40,993 nucleotides of DNA from an uncultured Acetatifactor sp. (GCA_910587555.1 CAJULV010000036.1:1-40993); one strand, 5' to 3'; counted from the first letter of the stretch, positions 9,123 through 17,115 are shown. Notes: generated from the sequence alone by a model not told the origin. Made by a program: numbers and translations.

Positions 9123-11003
9123 ATGAGTATTTGGAGTCCGGAGTCTGACGATAGAAAGTACTTTAGCAGGGAGAGCATTTTGGAAAGTGACTTCCAACTG
9201 AAAAAATGCCATGCCGAGGCAGAGGCGGGAGCTGCCGATGCCCAGGCCGTATTGGGAGATTGTTATCAGTATGGATGGTTTGTGAAAAAAGATTATGCCA
9301 GAGCCGTGGAGTGGTATGAGAAGGCGGCCGCGCAGGGAAACGCCGCGGCGCAGCGCAGTCTGGGCTGGTGCTGGAAACAGGGAAAGGGCGTGGGACCCAG
9401 TGAGGAGAAGGCGGCATACTGGTACACGAAGGCGGCAGAGGGCGGTGATGCAGATGCACAGCATAATCTGGGAGTCTGTTATGACTACGGGCAGGGCGTA
9501 GAGCGCAATCAGGTGAAGGCCGCTGAGCTTTACAGGAAAGCGGCGGAGCAGGGACACGAATGGTCCCAGAATAACCTGGGAATTTTTTATAAGCATGGAT
9601 ACGGCGGCCTGGAGAAGGATTATAAGAAGGCAGTGGAATGGTTTACTAAGTCTGCTGAGCAGGGGTTTTCCGATGCCCAGTATAGTCTGGGAAGCTGTTA
9701 TTATGAAGGACAGGGCATTGCGCAGGATTTTGGGAAGGCGGTGGAATGGTTTCGGAAGGCCGCTGAGCAGGGGGATCTTCTTGCGCTGAATCATCTGGGC
9801 GTGTGTTATGAAGAAGGAAAAGGGGTTGAGCAGGATTGGGACCGGGCGATTGCGTTTTATACCCAGTCGGCGGAGAAGGGCAACCGTACTGCCCAGTATA
9901 ACCTGGCCATTTGCTATTACTATGGAGACGGTGTGGAGCAGGACTACGAGAAGGCGTTTGCGTGGTTCCAAAAGTCGGCGGAACAGAACGTTGCCGATGC
10001 CCAGTACCAGCTGGGAATCTGCTATGAGAACGGAAGAGGTGTGGAGCGGGATGAACGCAGGGCCGTCGAATGGTATGAAAAGGCTGCAAAGCAGGGGGAT
10101 GCCGACGCAGAGTATGCCATGGGGTTATGCTATGATCAGGGCACAGGGGTGAAGCAGGACAGCACCCGGGCCGCAATGTGGTACGAGAAGGCGGCAGGGC
10201 AGGGCAATGCGAATGCACAGTACGAAATAGGATGCTGCTTCAGCGTCGGGAAAGGCGTGGCACAGGATGTGGCCAGGGGGCAGGAATGGTTCAGGAAAGC
10301 AGCTGAGCAGGGCAATGCAGATGCGCAGTATGAGACAGCGCTGGCTTACAATTTTGGGAGATGCGTGGAGCAGGACGATGAAGAGGCCGTGAAGTGGTAT
10401 CAGAAAGCCGCCGAACAGGGGCATGTGGAAGCCCAGTACAATCTGGCCTGCTGCTATAAAAAAGGGAAAGGCATAGAGCAGGATTATGACGCCGCCAGGA
10501 AATGGTTTGAGAAGGCGGCAACACAGGATTACGCCGAAGCCCAGTATAATATGGGTTTTCTCTACAAAAACGGAGAAGGGGTGGACGCGGACAGCGCCCG
10601 GGCTGCCGAATGGTATGAGAAAGCGGCAATCCAGGGGCATGCCGACGCACAGAACAATCTGGGTGTTATGTACAAAAAAGGAGACGGCGTAGAAAGGGAT
10701 CCGGTCCAGGCCGTAAAATGGTATTCCCAGGCGGCCGCACAGGGACATATGCAGGCGCAGCTGAATCTGGGTATTGCCTATATTACGGGAGTCGGTGCGG
10801 AGCAGGATGATATCAGGGCGGCGATGTGGTTTTCCTATGCTGCCGTACAGGGGTCGGAAACCGCCCAATATAATCTGGGGTTATGCTATGAAACCGGCAG
10901 AGGCGTGGAACAGGATATAGACGAGGCGGCGGAATGGTATGAGAAGGCTGCCGAACAGGGGAATGTGAAAGCGCAGGCGGCGCTGGAACGGCTTGGATAT
11001 TAA
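9123..11003 (+). CDS. Sel1-repeat (tetratricopeptide-like) protein
   Basis: A 626-residue protein consisting of about 16-17 Sel1-like repeats of 36 residues with the recurring pattern AVEWYEKAAEQGNADAQYNLG-CY--G-GVEQD. The repeats are so regular that the DNA also reads as a degenerate 108-bp tandem array. No signal peptide or membrane anchor is visible, unlike many secreted Sel1 proteins, so it is probably cytoplasmic. Sel1 proteins act as scaffolds; some bacterial ones contact host proteins or cell-envelope enzymes. It is the last of three same-strand repeat-protein genes. The ribosome binding site is weak (GAAGGTG), and the start is chosen as the first ATG of the frame. Confidence 0.9.
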   Translation: MSIWSPESDDRKYFSRESILESDFQLKKCHAEAEAGAADAQAVLGDCYQYGWFVKKDYARAVEWYEKAAAQGNAAAQRSLGWCWKQGKGVGPSEEKAAYWYTKAAEGGDADAQHNLGVCYDYGQGVERNQVKAAELYRKAAEQGHEWSQNNLGIFYKHGYGGLEKDYKKAVEWFTKSAEQGFSDAQYSLGSCYYEGQGIAQDFGKAVEWFRKAAEQGDLLALNHLGVCYEEGKGVEQDWDRAIAFYTQSAEKGNRTAQYNLAICYYYGDGVEQDYEKAFAWFQKSAEQNVADAQYQLGICYENGRGVERDERRAVEWYEKAAKQGDADAEYAMGLCYDQGTGVKQDSTRAAMWYEKAAGQGNANAQYEIGCCFSVGKGVAQDVARGQEWFRKAAEQGNADAQYETALAYNFGRCVEQDDEEAVKWYQKAAEQGHVEAQYNLACCYKKGKGIEQDYDAARKWFEKAATQDYAEAQYNMGFLYKNGEGVDADSARAAEWYEKAAIQGHADAQNNLGVMYKKGDGVERDPVQAVKWYSQAAAQGHMQAQLNLGIAYITGVGAEQDDIRAAMWFSYAAVQGSETAQYNLGLCYETGRGVEQDIDEAAEWYEKAAEQGNVKAQAALERLGY

Positions 11004-11087
11004 AACCGGGGATTTCGGAGGGCTCCGCAGATCATATGGAAGGGAGCGGACCCGAATCGGAAGTCTTATTGTTTGGAAAGGAGTTAT

Positions 11088-11108
11088 CCTGTGAACCTAC
11101 ACAGGAGG
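11088..11108 (+). promoter_or_regulatory. Hairpin overlapping the ribosome binding site of xpt
   Basis: CCTGTG (11088-11093) pairs with CACAGG (11100-11105) around a six-base loop, and the right arm shares bases with the AGGAGG at 11103-11108. Folding would partly hide the site. No purine-riboswitch core is recognisable between 11004 and 11116. Confidence 0.4.
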
Positions 11109-11116
11109 TACGACAG

Positions 11117-11698
11117 ATGAATTTTCTGGAAGAGAGAATTGCAAAGGACGGCATTGTGAAGCCGGGTAATGTCTTAAAGGTGGACAGTTTTCTGAACCAT
11201 CAGATGGACATTTCCCTGATGAACGAGATCGGCAGGGAGTTTCACCGCCGATTTGCCCACAAGCAGGTGACTAAGGTGCTGACCATAGAGGCGTCGGGAA
11301 TCGCCATCGCCTACCCCGTGGCCAATGAATTCGGGGTGCCCATGGTTTTTGCAAAGAAGTCCAAATCCATCAATATTGAAGGAGAAATGTATGTGGCGGA
11401 GGTGGAGTCCTTCACCCACAAGAACAAGAATCAGGTGATTGTGTCCAAAAAGTTCCTTGGCCCGGAAGACCATGTTCTGATCATTGATGACTTTCTGGCC
11501 AATGGCTGTGCCCTTCAGGGGCTGATCTCCATAGCGGAATCCGCAGGCGCCGTCGTGGAGGGCCTGGGCATTGCGGTGGAAAAAGGATTTCAGATCGGCG
11601 GCAGGGTGATCCGGAATCTGGGCTATCATCTGGAATCCCTGGCCATTGTGGACTCCATGGATGCGGAAACGGGGACTATTCAGTTTCGGCAGCAGTAA
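11117..11698 (+). CDS. xpt: Xanthine phosphoribosyltransferase
   Basis: A 193-residue type-I phosphoribosyltransferase, the normal length for Xpt. It carries the conserved N-terminus MNFLEERIAKDGIVKPGNVLKVD, the EASGIA motif (about 57-62) and the PRPP-binding loop VLIIDDFLANG (about 122-132). It converts xanthine and PRPP to XMP in the cytosol as part of purine salvage. The start at 11117 follows AGGAGG with 8 bases; the longer frame from 11036 has no such site. It precedes a CHAP-like gene and then a xanthine/uracil permease, an interrupted version of the usual xpt-pbuX pair. Confidence 0.93.
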   Translation: MNFLEERIAKDGIVKPGNVLKVDSFLNHQMDISLMNEIGREFHRRFAHKQVTKVLTIEASGIAIAYPVANEFGVPMVFAKKSKSINIEGEMYVAEVESFTHKNKNQVIVSKKFLGPEDHVLIIDDFLANGCALQGLISIAESAGAVVEGLGIAVEKGFQIGGRVIRNLGYHLESLAIVDSMDAETGTIQFRQQ

Positions 11699-11754
11699 GC
11701 GGGGAATGCGGATTTTGACGGTCAAAGGATGATTACGGACTTAGGGAGGACAGA

Positions 11755-12300
11755 ATGGAGAGCGGAACAAGAAAAAGACTGGCTGAAATTGCCGCAGAAA
11801 AGGCCCAAATGCCCTTTCACGGATATCTGGAAGGAAAAGAATCCAATATTGAACCCATTGTCAGACATTTTCCCAAATGGAACCTTCAGGATGCGGACAG
11901 ATTGTGGTGCGCAGCGTTCGTGTATTACTGCTGTGTTGAAGCAGGTTTTCAGATTCCATACAGCCCCCGGGAGTGCATAACCTGCAGTCTGGCAGGCTGC
12001 GGCGGTTGGGAAGAATACGCAGTGGGAGACAGCCGGATAGAATATCACAGAAGGGAAGAAGACCTTCCGGAAGCGGGAGATATTGTGCTGTATGACAATG
12101 TGTTTATCAACCAGGAGCATGACCATATCGGTATTGTACTGAAAGCGGATGGGGATACAATCACGGCGGCAGAAGGAAATACTTTTCACGATAATGTATC
12201 GCGGATTGTACAGCGCCAAAGGGATGCACATATCAGAGCCTATATCAGAATTCCTGACGGTTATTGCTATGACAGAGAGCAGAATGAAAAATGTTCATAA
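11755..12300 (+). CDS. CHAP/NlpC-P60-like cysteine hydrolase family protein
   Basis: A 181-residue single-domain protein. LWCAAFVYYCC puts a likely nucleophile at Cys52, HDHIGIV supplies His122/His124, and AAEGN at about 138-142 gives the polar third residue, the order expected of CHAP/NlpC-P60 amidase/peptidase folds. AGDIVLYD (about 107-114) is the usual strand before the histidine. There is no signal peptide, so a role on exported peptidoglycan is not obvious, and an intracellular amide hydrolase is equally possible. The start follows AGGGAGG. It sits between xpt and the xanthine permease gene, which is an unusual neighbour. Confidence 0.7.
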   Translation: MESGTRKRLAEIAAEKAQMPFHGYLEGKESNIEPIVRHFPKWNLQDADRLWCAAFVYYCCVEAGFQIPYSPRECITCSLAGCGGWEEYAVGDSRIEYHRREEDLPEAGDIVLYDNVFINQEHDHIGIVLKADGDTITAAEGNTFHDNVSRIVQRQRDAHIRAYIRIPDGYCYDREQNEKCS

Positions 12301-12332
12301 CCCCAAACCATACAGAGAAAAACGTTTCCATA

Positions 12333-12400
12333 GGTAAAACGAAATTGGTAAAATGAAATTGGTAAAACAAAATAGAATTAACGAAATGGCTTTAACGAAA
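12333..12400. repeat. 14-bp tandem repeats (GGTAAAACGAAATT type) upstream of the permease gene
   Basis: Three clean units at 12333-12346, 12347-12360 and 12361-12374, then two decayed units that keep TTAACGAAAT to about 12400. Regular 14-bp spacing places successive sites on different helix faces. They may be an iteron-like protein-binding array or a slippage product. Confidence 0.7.
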
Positions 12401-12427
12401 TAAATTTACCTAAATACATTTGGTTAT

Positions 12428-12490
12428 ACTGCAGACCGCCAGGATTTACAGTGATGCCTTCGTGAAAATACCTGGCTGGCGGTCTGCAGT
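12428..12490. repeat. Perfect 15-bp inverted repeat with competing partner, upstream of the permease gene
   Basis: ACTGCAGACCGCCAG (12428-12442) is the exact reverse complement of 12476-12490, leaving a 33-nt loop. In addition TATACTGCA (12425-12433) can pair with TGCAGTATA at 12518-12526, so two mutually exclusive hairpins are possible in the leader of the permease mRNA. No U-tract follows either one. It resembles no riboswitch I can name. Confidence 0.65.
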
Positions 12491-12586
12491 CGGGTTGCAC
12501 TGCAAATTCAATTGGTGTGCAGTATAAATTAATTCGGCAAAATAGAGCAGTCATAAATAAAACCATACATAAGAAAGGATTCACCA

Positions 12587-13984
12587 ATGAAAAACAATTT
12601 ACAACTTTCAGAAGCCGCTTTCAAACTGGACGGTAAGATGCCTCTGCGCCAGGCAATTCCTCTGGGACTGCAGCATGTGCTTGCCATGTTTGTGGGCAAT
12701 CTGACGCCGCTGCTGATCATTACCGGGGCCTGCGGCATTGCGGGCGGGGAATTTGCCTCCCTGCAGTTAAGTCTTCTCCAGAATGCCATGTTGGTGGCGG
12801 GACTGGTGACTTTGGTGCAGCTTTTTGCCATAGGGCCAATCGGCGGCAAGGTTCCCATTATCATGGGGACATCCTCCGGCTTTATCGGCGTGTTCAACAG
12901 CGTGGCATCCAGTATGGGGGGCGGGGTCATTGCATACGGAGCCATTATGGGCGCTTCCATTCTGGGAGGCCTGATGGAGACAGTACTGGGATTCTTCCTG
13001 AAGCCCCTGCGCAGATTTTTCCCCGCCGTTGTCACGGGTACTGTGGTTTTGTCCATCGGGTTGAGCCTGATTTCCGTGGGGATCAATACCTTCGGAGGCG
13101 GCAACAATGCCAAAGATTTCGGTTCCGTGGAAAATCTCTGCCTTGCCCTGTTTGTTCTGATTGTGATTTTGCTTTTTAAACACGGCACAAAGGGCGTTCT
13201 AAGCTCTTCCTCCATTTTACTGGGGATTATCTGCGGGTATATTGCAGCCATGATCATGGGACTGGTACTGCCCACCACAGGCGTTACTGCGGAAGGCGCG
13301 GAGTATACCAAGGCCTGGGTTTTGAACTGGCAGAAGGTTGCGGATGCGCCCTGGTTTGAGATTCCCAGGCTGATGCCGGTGAAGCCTGTGTTTGACATGC
13401 GGGCCATCGTTCCGGTGCTGATTATGTTTGTGGTTACGGCAGTGGAGACCGTGGGAGATATTTCCGGTGTGATGGAAGGCGGTCTGGGACGGGAGGCAAC
13501 GGATAAGGAGCTGTCGGGAGGCGTTACCTGCGACGGTCTGGGTTCCAGTTTTGCGGCGCTGTTCGGCGTGCTGCCCAATACCTCTTTCAGCCAGAACGTG
13601 GGTCTGGTGGCAATGACCAGAGTAGTCAATCGTTTCGCACTGGCCACGGGAGCCATCTTCCTGATTCTCTGCGGATTGTGTCCCAAACTGGGTGCCCTGG
13701 TTTCCATTATGCCCCAGTCTGTTCTGGGCGGCGCTGCAGTGATGATGTTTGCCTCCATTGTTATCAGCGGTATTCAGCTCATTACCAAGGAACCTTTAAA
13801 CTCCAGAAATCTTTCCATTGTGGCGGTTGCCCTGGGCGTGGGATACGGCATGGGAGCCAACTCCGGCATCCTGGCCAATACGCCCCAGGCCGTTCAGTTG
13901 ATTTTCGGCGGTTCCGGCATTGTTCCCGCAGCCATGGTGGCCATTCTGCTGAACATTTTGCTGCCGAAGGAGAAGGAAGCGTAA
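12587..13984 (+). CDS. pbuX: Xanthine/uracil (NCS2 family) permease
   Basis: A 465-residue membrane protein with about 12-14 transmembrane segments. The N-terminus KMPLRQAIPLGLQHVLAMFVGNLTPLL is diagnostic of NCS2 nucleobase transporters. A VTAVETVGDISGV segment near residue 285-297 carries the conserved glutamate used for substrate binding, and a QNVGLVAMTRVVNR segment follows. It imports a purine (most likely xanthine, given xpt upstream) or uracil using the proton or sodium gradient. The start follows AAAGG with an 8-base gap. The 286-bp leader carries tandem repeats and a large inverted repeat. A strong terminator-like hairpin lies at 14025-14060. Substrate specificity is inferred from context. 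Confidence 0.88.
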   Translation: MKNNLQLSEAAFKLDGKMPLRQAIPLGLQHVLAMFVGNLTPLLIITGACGIAGGEFASLQLSLLQNAMLVAGLVTLVQLFAIGPIGGKVPIIMGTSSGFIGVFNSVASSMGGGVIAYGAIMGASILGGLMETVLGFFLKPLRRFFPAVVTGTVVLSIGLSLISVGINTFGGGNNAKDFGSVENLCLALFVLIVILLFKHGTKGVLSSSSILLGIICGYIAAMIMGLVLPTTGVTAEGAEYTKAWVLNWQKVADAPWFEIPRLMPVKPVFDMRAIVPVLIMFVVTAVETVGDISGVMEGGLGREATDKELSGGVTCDGLGSSFAALFGVLPNTSFSQNVGLVAMTRVVNRFALATGAIFLILCGLCPKLGALVSIMPQSVLGGAAVMMFASIVISGIQLITKEPLNSRNLSIVAVALGVGYGMGANSGILANTPQAVQLIFGGSGIVPAAMVAILLNILLPKEKEA

Positions 13985-14024
13985 AGAAAAGGGAGTTTGC
14001 GAAACGGGTTGTTTGTTCTGATAT

Positions 14025-14060
14025 GGGGAGCCGGGTCTGTAACGACTTAGGCTCCCTTTT
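14025..14060 (+). terminator. Rho-independent terminator after the permease gene
   Basis: GGGAGCC (14026-14032) pairs with GGCTCCC (14050-14056), with a further GTC/GAC pairing inside, followed directly by TTTT and GTGTGTT. Confidence 0.7.
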
Positions 14061-14128
14061 GTGTGTTCTAATTCTTACTGGACTTCCCCAAAATAGATTT
14101 CCAGGGCAGGGGTTCCGGCTGTTTATCT

Positions 14129-14163
14129 GGACCTGGACAGAAAACGTCGGGTCCTGTTTTTTT
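14129..14163 (+). terminator. Second terminator hairpin in the 13985-14454 spacer
   Basis: GGACC-TG-GAC pairs with GTC-G-GGTCC around AGAAAAC, followed by TG and seven T. It is a good intrinsic terminator shape. It may be a backup for the upstream gene or end an unannotated transcript. Confidence 0.65.
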
Positions 14164-14454
14164 CTAAAAATGTATGAGGTGGAAGCCCGGATTTACATAT
14201 GTTACGCTATAGGGGAGCTTGTTGAAAATGGCAGCAAGCTCTCACAGGTCCCAGGGCATTCCAATCCCTATGTGCGGCATGGGAAAAGATAACCTGCTGG
14301 CCTGTGGAGAAGTGGAATGATGGGAAAATATTGTTGAGAGGAGAAAGCGCTATGACCACACCCGTTTATTATGCATAGCATGGCTATTGCATAAAAGAAA
14401 AGTAAATCGTGTAATAGCCCATGCATCAGAGTCAGAACTGAAAGAGGAGATGTC
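14164..14454. promoter_or_regulatory. Leader of the DUF1062 gene with alternative hairpins
   Basis: No gene is visible here. GCATGGCTATT at 14378-14388 can pair with AATAGCCCATGC at 14413-14424 (one bulged base), and also locally as TGCATAGC with GCTATTGCA. The long hairpin ends about 30 bases before the start codon at 14455. No clear SigA promoter was found in the stretch. Confidence 0.4.
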
Positions 14455-15063
14455 ATGAGCTATTTAAGAGAAATCAGATACGAAATTGTCCTGGAGGACT
14501 CTTTTTGGGTGTTCAGGAACTGCTCGAAATGCGGCAGAAAGACACATTTTATAAACACGAAAAAATTCCGCGTCAACGCCAACGGCAATAAACTGGATGT
14601 CTGGCTGATTTACCAGTGCAGGGAATGCAGACATACCCTGAATCTTGCGATTTATGAGCGGAGAAAGGTTTCTTCCATACCAAGAGAAGAGTATCAGCGT
14701 TTCCTGGACAATGACGAAGAGCTTGCGGAAATGTACGGCAAAAACATGGAGCTGTTTCGAAAAAACAGGGCGGATATTGATCTGGAAAAGATAAATTATA
14801 ACTTTGTCAGACAGCGGGAGAGCGGGGCAGCCGCTTCGGAGGATGTTCCGTTCAGCATGGAAAAAGGCGGACCGGAGGAGCAGATTCCGGTTATCATTCA
14901 TAACCCCTATGGGCTGAATATCCGTCCGGAAAAACAGATTGCAGCGGTTCTGGAATTGTCCCGAAGCCAGGTGAAAGCGATGTTGGAGAAGGGGAAAATA
15001 GAAATCAGGATTGTTGGAGGAGATGTTTATGTATATCAAAGCGGACAGAATGATCATACGTGA
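14455..15063 (+). CDS. DUF1062 domain protein
   Basis: A 202-residue protein of the DUF1062 family. It starts MSYLREIRYEIV, has a zinc-ribbon-like NCSKCGRKTHF (about 22-32) paired with YQCRECRHTLNL (about 53-64), an R-REEYQRFL segment, and a C-terminal part with an LSRSQVKAMLEKGKIEI helix (about 169-185) that resembles a winged helix or S4-like RNA-binding turn. The family has no known activity; the zinc-ribbon plus helical end suggest nucleic-acid binding. The start follows AGAGGAG. The end overlaps the start of the GNAT gene by 35 bp, so the two are probably co-translated. Confidence 0.8.
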   Translation: MSYLREIRYEIVLEDSFWVFRNCSKCGRKTHFINTKKFRVNANGNKLDVWLIYQCRECRHTLNLAIYERRKVSSIPREEYQRFLDNDEELAEMYGKNMELFRKNRADIDLEKINYNFVRQRESGAAASEDVPFSMEKGGPEEQIPVIIHNPYGLNIRPEKQIAAVLELSRSQVKAMLEKGKIEIRIVGGDVYVYQSGQNDHT

Positions 15064-15553
15064 TTTGGAAACTGCAGACGGGATTCTTTTTTCCCAAATG
15101 GCTGCAGATGGAAGTCTCACTGAAATTTGGATTGACAGGGAGGGGGAGCATTGGATGGAGGAATGGATGACCGAGGCTCTGGAGCTGGCAGCCAAAGATG
15201 ATCCCACGGCAGATTACATGGCCTATACCATGGAACACAGAGAAACCCGGAAAGTAATCGGCTCCGTTGGATGCACGTATTATGAAGATCTGGAAAAAGT
15301 CGGCATTGTGTATTTTGTGGGAGCACAATATCGAAATCAGGGTTATGCGGCGGAGGCAATCAAGGCCTATGCACAATATTTCCTACAACGGTACAAATGG
15401 GATGAAATCATTGCCACCATCAGGGAAGACAATGCTCCCTCCTGGAAGGCCATTGAAAAAGCCGGGTTTGTCCTGACCGGGAAAAAACTGTATCAGGATC
15501 TTGATGATAAAACGGAGAAGTTATATCGGTTTTACAGCTACCGGAAACAGTGA
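15029..15553 (+). CDS. GNAT family N-acetyltransferase (RimJ/RimL type)
   Basis: About 174 residues with the standard GNAT order: ADRMIIRDLETAD at the N-terminus, KVIGSVGCTYYEDLEKVGIVYFVG (about 75-98), the acetyl-CoA loop QYRNQGYAAEAI (about 100-111) and the C-terminal NAPSWKAIEKAGFV (about 134-147). It transfers acetyl from acetyl-CoA to an amine, probably a protein N-terminus or small molecule; the acceptor is unknown. I chose the ATG at 15029 because GGAGGAG ends six bases upstream; ATG 15023 is too close and TTG 15011 lies before the site. It overlaps the DUF1062 gene. Confidence 0.85.
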   Translation: MYIKADRMIIRDLETADGILFSQMAADGSLTEIWIDREGEHWMEEWMTEALELAAKDDPTADYMAYTMEHRETRKVIGSVGCTYYEDLEKVGIVYFVGAQYRNQGYAAEAIKAYAQYFLQRYKWDEIIATIREDNAPSWKAIEKAGFVLTGKKLYQDLDDKTEKLYRFYSYRKQ

Positions 15554-15694
15554 GCCGGGGAAAGACGGAAAGACCGGATGATCAAGGTTCTTGCAAAAAA
15601 GGAGAGCAGCAAGGGGAACTGCCGGGATTTCTTTCTGCCGCAGCCCTTCAGCAGAAAGGAAAACCAAACAGCAGACAGCCAAACAGCAAACAAC

Positions 15695-17020
15695 CTAACC
15701 CTTCTCCAGGAATTCCAGGTCCTGTCTGCTGTCAATATCCTGAAGCTCAAACTTATCCCGCACGGGTACCCTGCGTATCCGCCCGGGATATTTTTTGATT
15801 AGAAAACTTCCGCCGCAGCCCTCCGGAAGCGTCAGAAGATTGGGGAAACTCCATTTGGGAAACAGCACAGGAGCACCTTCCCGGTCTTCCCAAACCGGGC
15901 GCCAGATTTCGTCCTTCCCGTTTACGGCATTCAAGGCCAGGGAAGCCACCGTTTCCTGCCGCAGGAGGGGCTGGTCTCCCGGACAGAACAGGCATCCCTC
16001 CACATCCTCCGAAACTGCCTGAAGCCCCAAACGGACGGTATCATTGCGGTGGGGCAGGTCATGAAGAAGCGCCTCCACGCCCCGGAGACGGACAAAGGCC
16101 GCAGCCTCCTGATGGCGGGTCACTACAATCCGCCTGGCAAAAATGCCCTCCGTGGCTTCCAGAGCATATTGCAGCAGGGGCTTTCCCTGAAAATCTGCCA
16201 TCAGCTTATTGCCTCCAAAGCGCCTGCCCACACCGGAAGCCATGATAACGCATCCCAACCGCCCGAAAGGCTGATCCAGGTCCAGAAGAAAGACATCGCC
16301 GCGATGGCTAAGTTCCTCCAGGAAAGGCAGGGATTGCTTTCTGACTACAGCAAGGAGGCGCTTGCAGGCCATTAATTTCCGGATTTCCTCACGGTAAATC
16401 TCCGTACATTGGGATTCTTCCTGTTTCAGGCAAGTCCGGGGATTTGTGGTAAACGGTTTATCAGAATTATTGTATCGACTTTCCGAATGATATTGACTTT
16501 CCAAATTGCATTGACTTTCCAGATAACCGATTTCATCCAGTGAAACAAATTCGCTGTCAGATTCCGCGCAGCGTCCCAGAGCAGGGATGCCAAGGGTCAG
16601 GAAGCCCTCCACGCAGGGACGCATTTTATTCCCGACGGCAGGCGGCGGGGCAGTATTATCAGGATCAGCATCACCACCGCCATTTGTGAAGCCGATTTCA
16701 AGCGGGTTTGGTGAGTGCAGCGGAGGCTGCTGTACTTTGGTTCCCGGGAGGGATTCGTCATACAATCCGATGCATGCAGTCTGCCCGGTGGTATTTTCTT
16801 TGAGATAAACCGCCTTTCCGGGTTCCGCCCAGGTGGTGATGCCGGGAATCGGGCATGGAAGGGAAGGAGAGCCAATCCGGGAAAGAAGCTCTGACAGGAG
16901 AGTGGTTTTGCCGCTTTTCCTGGCGCCGGTGAGAATCAAATGCTTTTTACCGCTGCTCCGGAAAGAATTCCAGATACAGTCTGAAGTGAGCCTGAATGCA
17001 GGTGGTTCGGTATTCTTCAT
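15695..17020 (-). CDS. Fusion of THEP1-like P-loop NTPase and MocA/MobA-type nucleotidyltransferase
   Basis: A 441-residue two-domain protein. Residues 27-250 carry a Walker A GARKSGKT (32-39) and a DEIGYLES Walker-B-like motif (162-169), as in THEP1-type nucleoside triphosphatases (usual form DEIG-ME). Residues 255-441 carry the nucleotidyltransferase signature VIMASGVGRRFGGNK (258-272) and CPGDQPLL, as in MocA, which transfers CMP to molybdopterin-Mo for xanthine-dehydrogenase-family enzymes. A low-complexity insert of about 110 residues separates Walker A from DEIG, and three hexapeptide repeats follow it. It is on the same strand as, and downstream of, a FecCD-type importer. The Mo hydroxylase subunits at 25489-32350 are plausible clients. 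Ribosome binding site AAGGAG is 13 bases away, rather far. Confidence 0.82.
   Translation of the reverse strand: MKNTEPPAFRLTSDCIWNSFRSSGKKHLILTGARKSGKTTLLSELLSRIGSPSLPCPIPGITTWAEPGKAVYLKENTTGQTACIGLYDESLPGTKVQQPPLHSPNPLEIGFTNGGGDADPDNTAPPPAVGNKMRPCVEGFLTLGIPALGRCAESDSEFVSLDEIGYLESQCNLESQYHSESRYNNSDKPFTTNPRTCLKQEESQCTEIYREEIRKLMACKRLLAVVRKQSLPFLEELSHRGDVFLLDLDQPFGRLGCVIMASGVGRRFGGNKLMADFQGKPLLQYALEATEGIFARRIVVTRHQEAAAFVRLRGVEALLHDLPHRNDTVRLGLQAVSEDVEGCLFCPGDQPLLRQETVASLALNAVNGKDEIWRPVWEDREGAPVLFPKWSFPNLLTLPEGCGGSFLIKKYPGRIRRVPVRDKFELQDIDSRQDLEFLEKG
16469..16522. repeat. Three 18-bp tandem repeats inside the NTPase-MocA gene
   Basis: Units at 16469-16486, 16487-16504 and 16505-16522 share TTGACTTTCC (first unit TCGACTTTCC) and encode, on the minus strand, LESQCN, LESQYH and SESRYN just after the DEIG motif. 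The array is in frame and lies in the interdomain linker, so copy number could vary without harm. Confidence 0.85.
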
Positions 17021-17083
17021 ATCGCTTCAACGACTCCTTTCCTCTGGGGTGAGACATATACCAAAGTCTGATTGGCAGAAATC

Positions 17084-17115
17084 GTAACAGTTCAGACAGG
17101 GCGCTGAACTGTTAC
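17084..17115. repeat. 32-bp palindromic element, copy 1 (end of importer operon)
   Basis: GTAACAGTTCAG (17084-17095) and CTGAACTGTTAC (17104-17115) form a perfect 12-bp stem with an 8-base loop. It overlaps the stop codon of the ATPase gene and lies between that gene and the NTPase-MocA gene. The whole 32 bases, loop included, are the exact reverse complement of 20372-20403. There is no U-tract on either side. Confidence 0.9.

Noticed and set aside
8937..9971. A 344-codon minus-strand open frame opposite the ankyrin end and the Sel1 gene
   Set aside because: It results from the repeat composition of the Sel1 gene on the other strand and has no recognisable domain.
9123..11003. The 108-bp periodicity as a CRISPR or minisatellite array
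   Set aside because: It is the coding echo of 36-residue Sel1 repeats; units are diverged and remain open in one frame.
11004..11116. A purine riboswitch upstream of xpt
   Set aside because: I looked for the conserved loop and junction sequences of the purine aptamer and did not see them; only a short hairpin near the ribosome site is present.
12529..13758. A 409-codon minus-strand open frame opposite the permease gene
   Set aside because: It is the antisense of a hydrophobic protein, giving an artificial Pro/Thr/Ser-rich chain.
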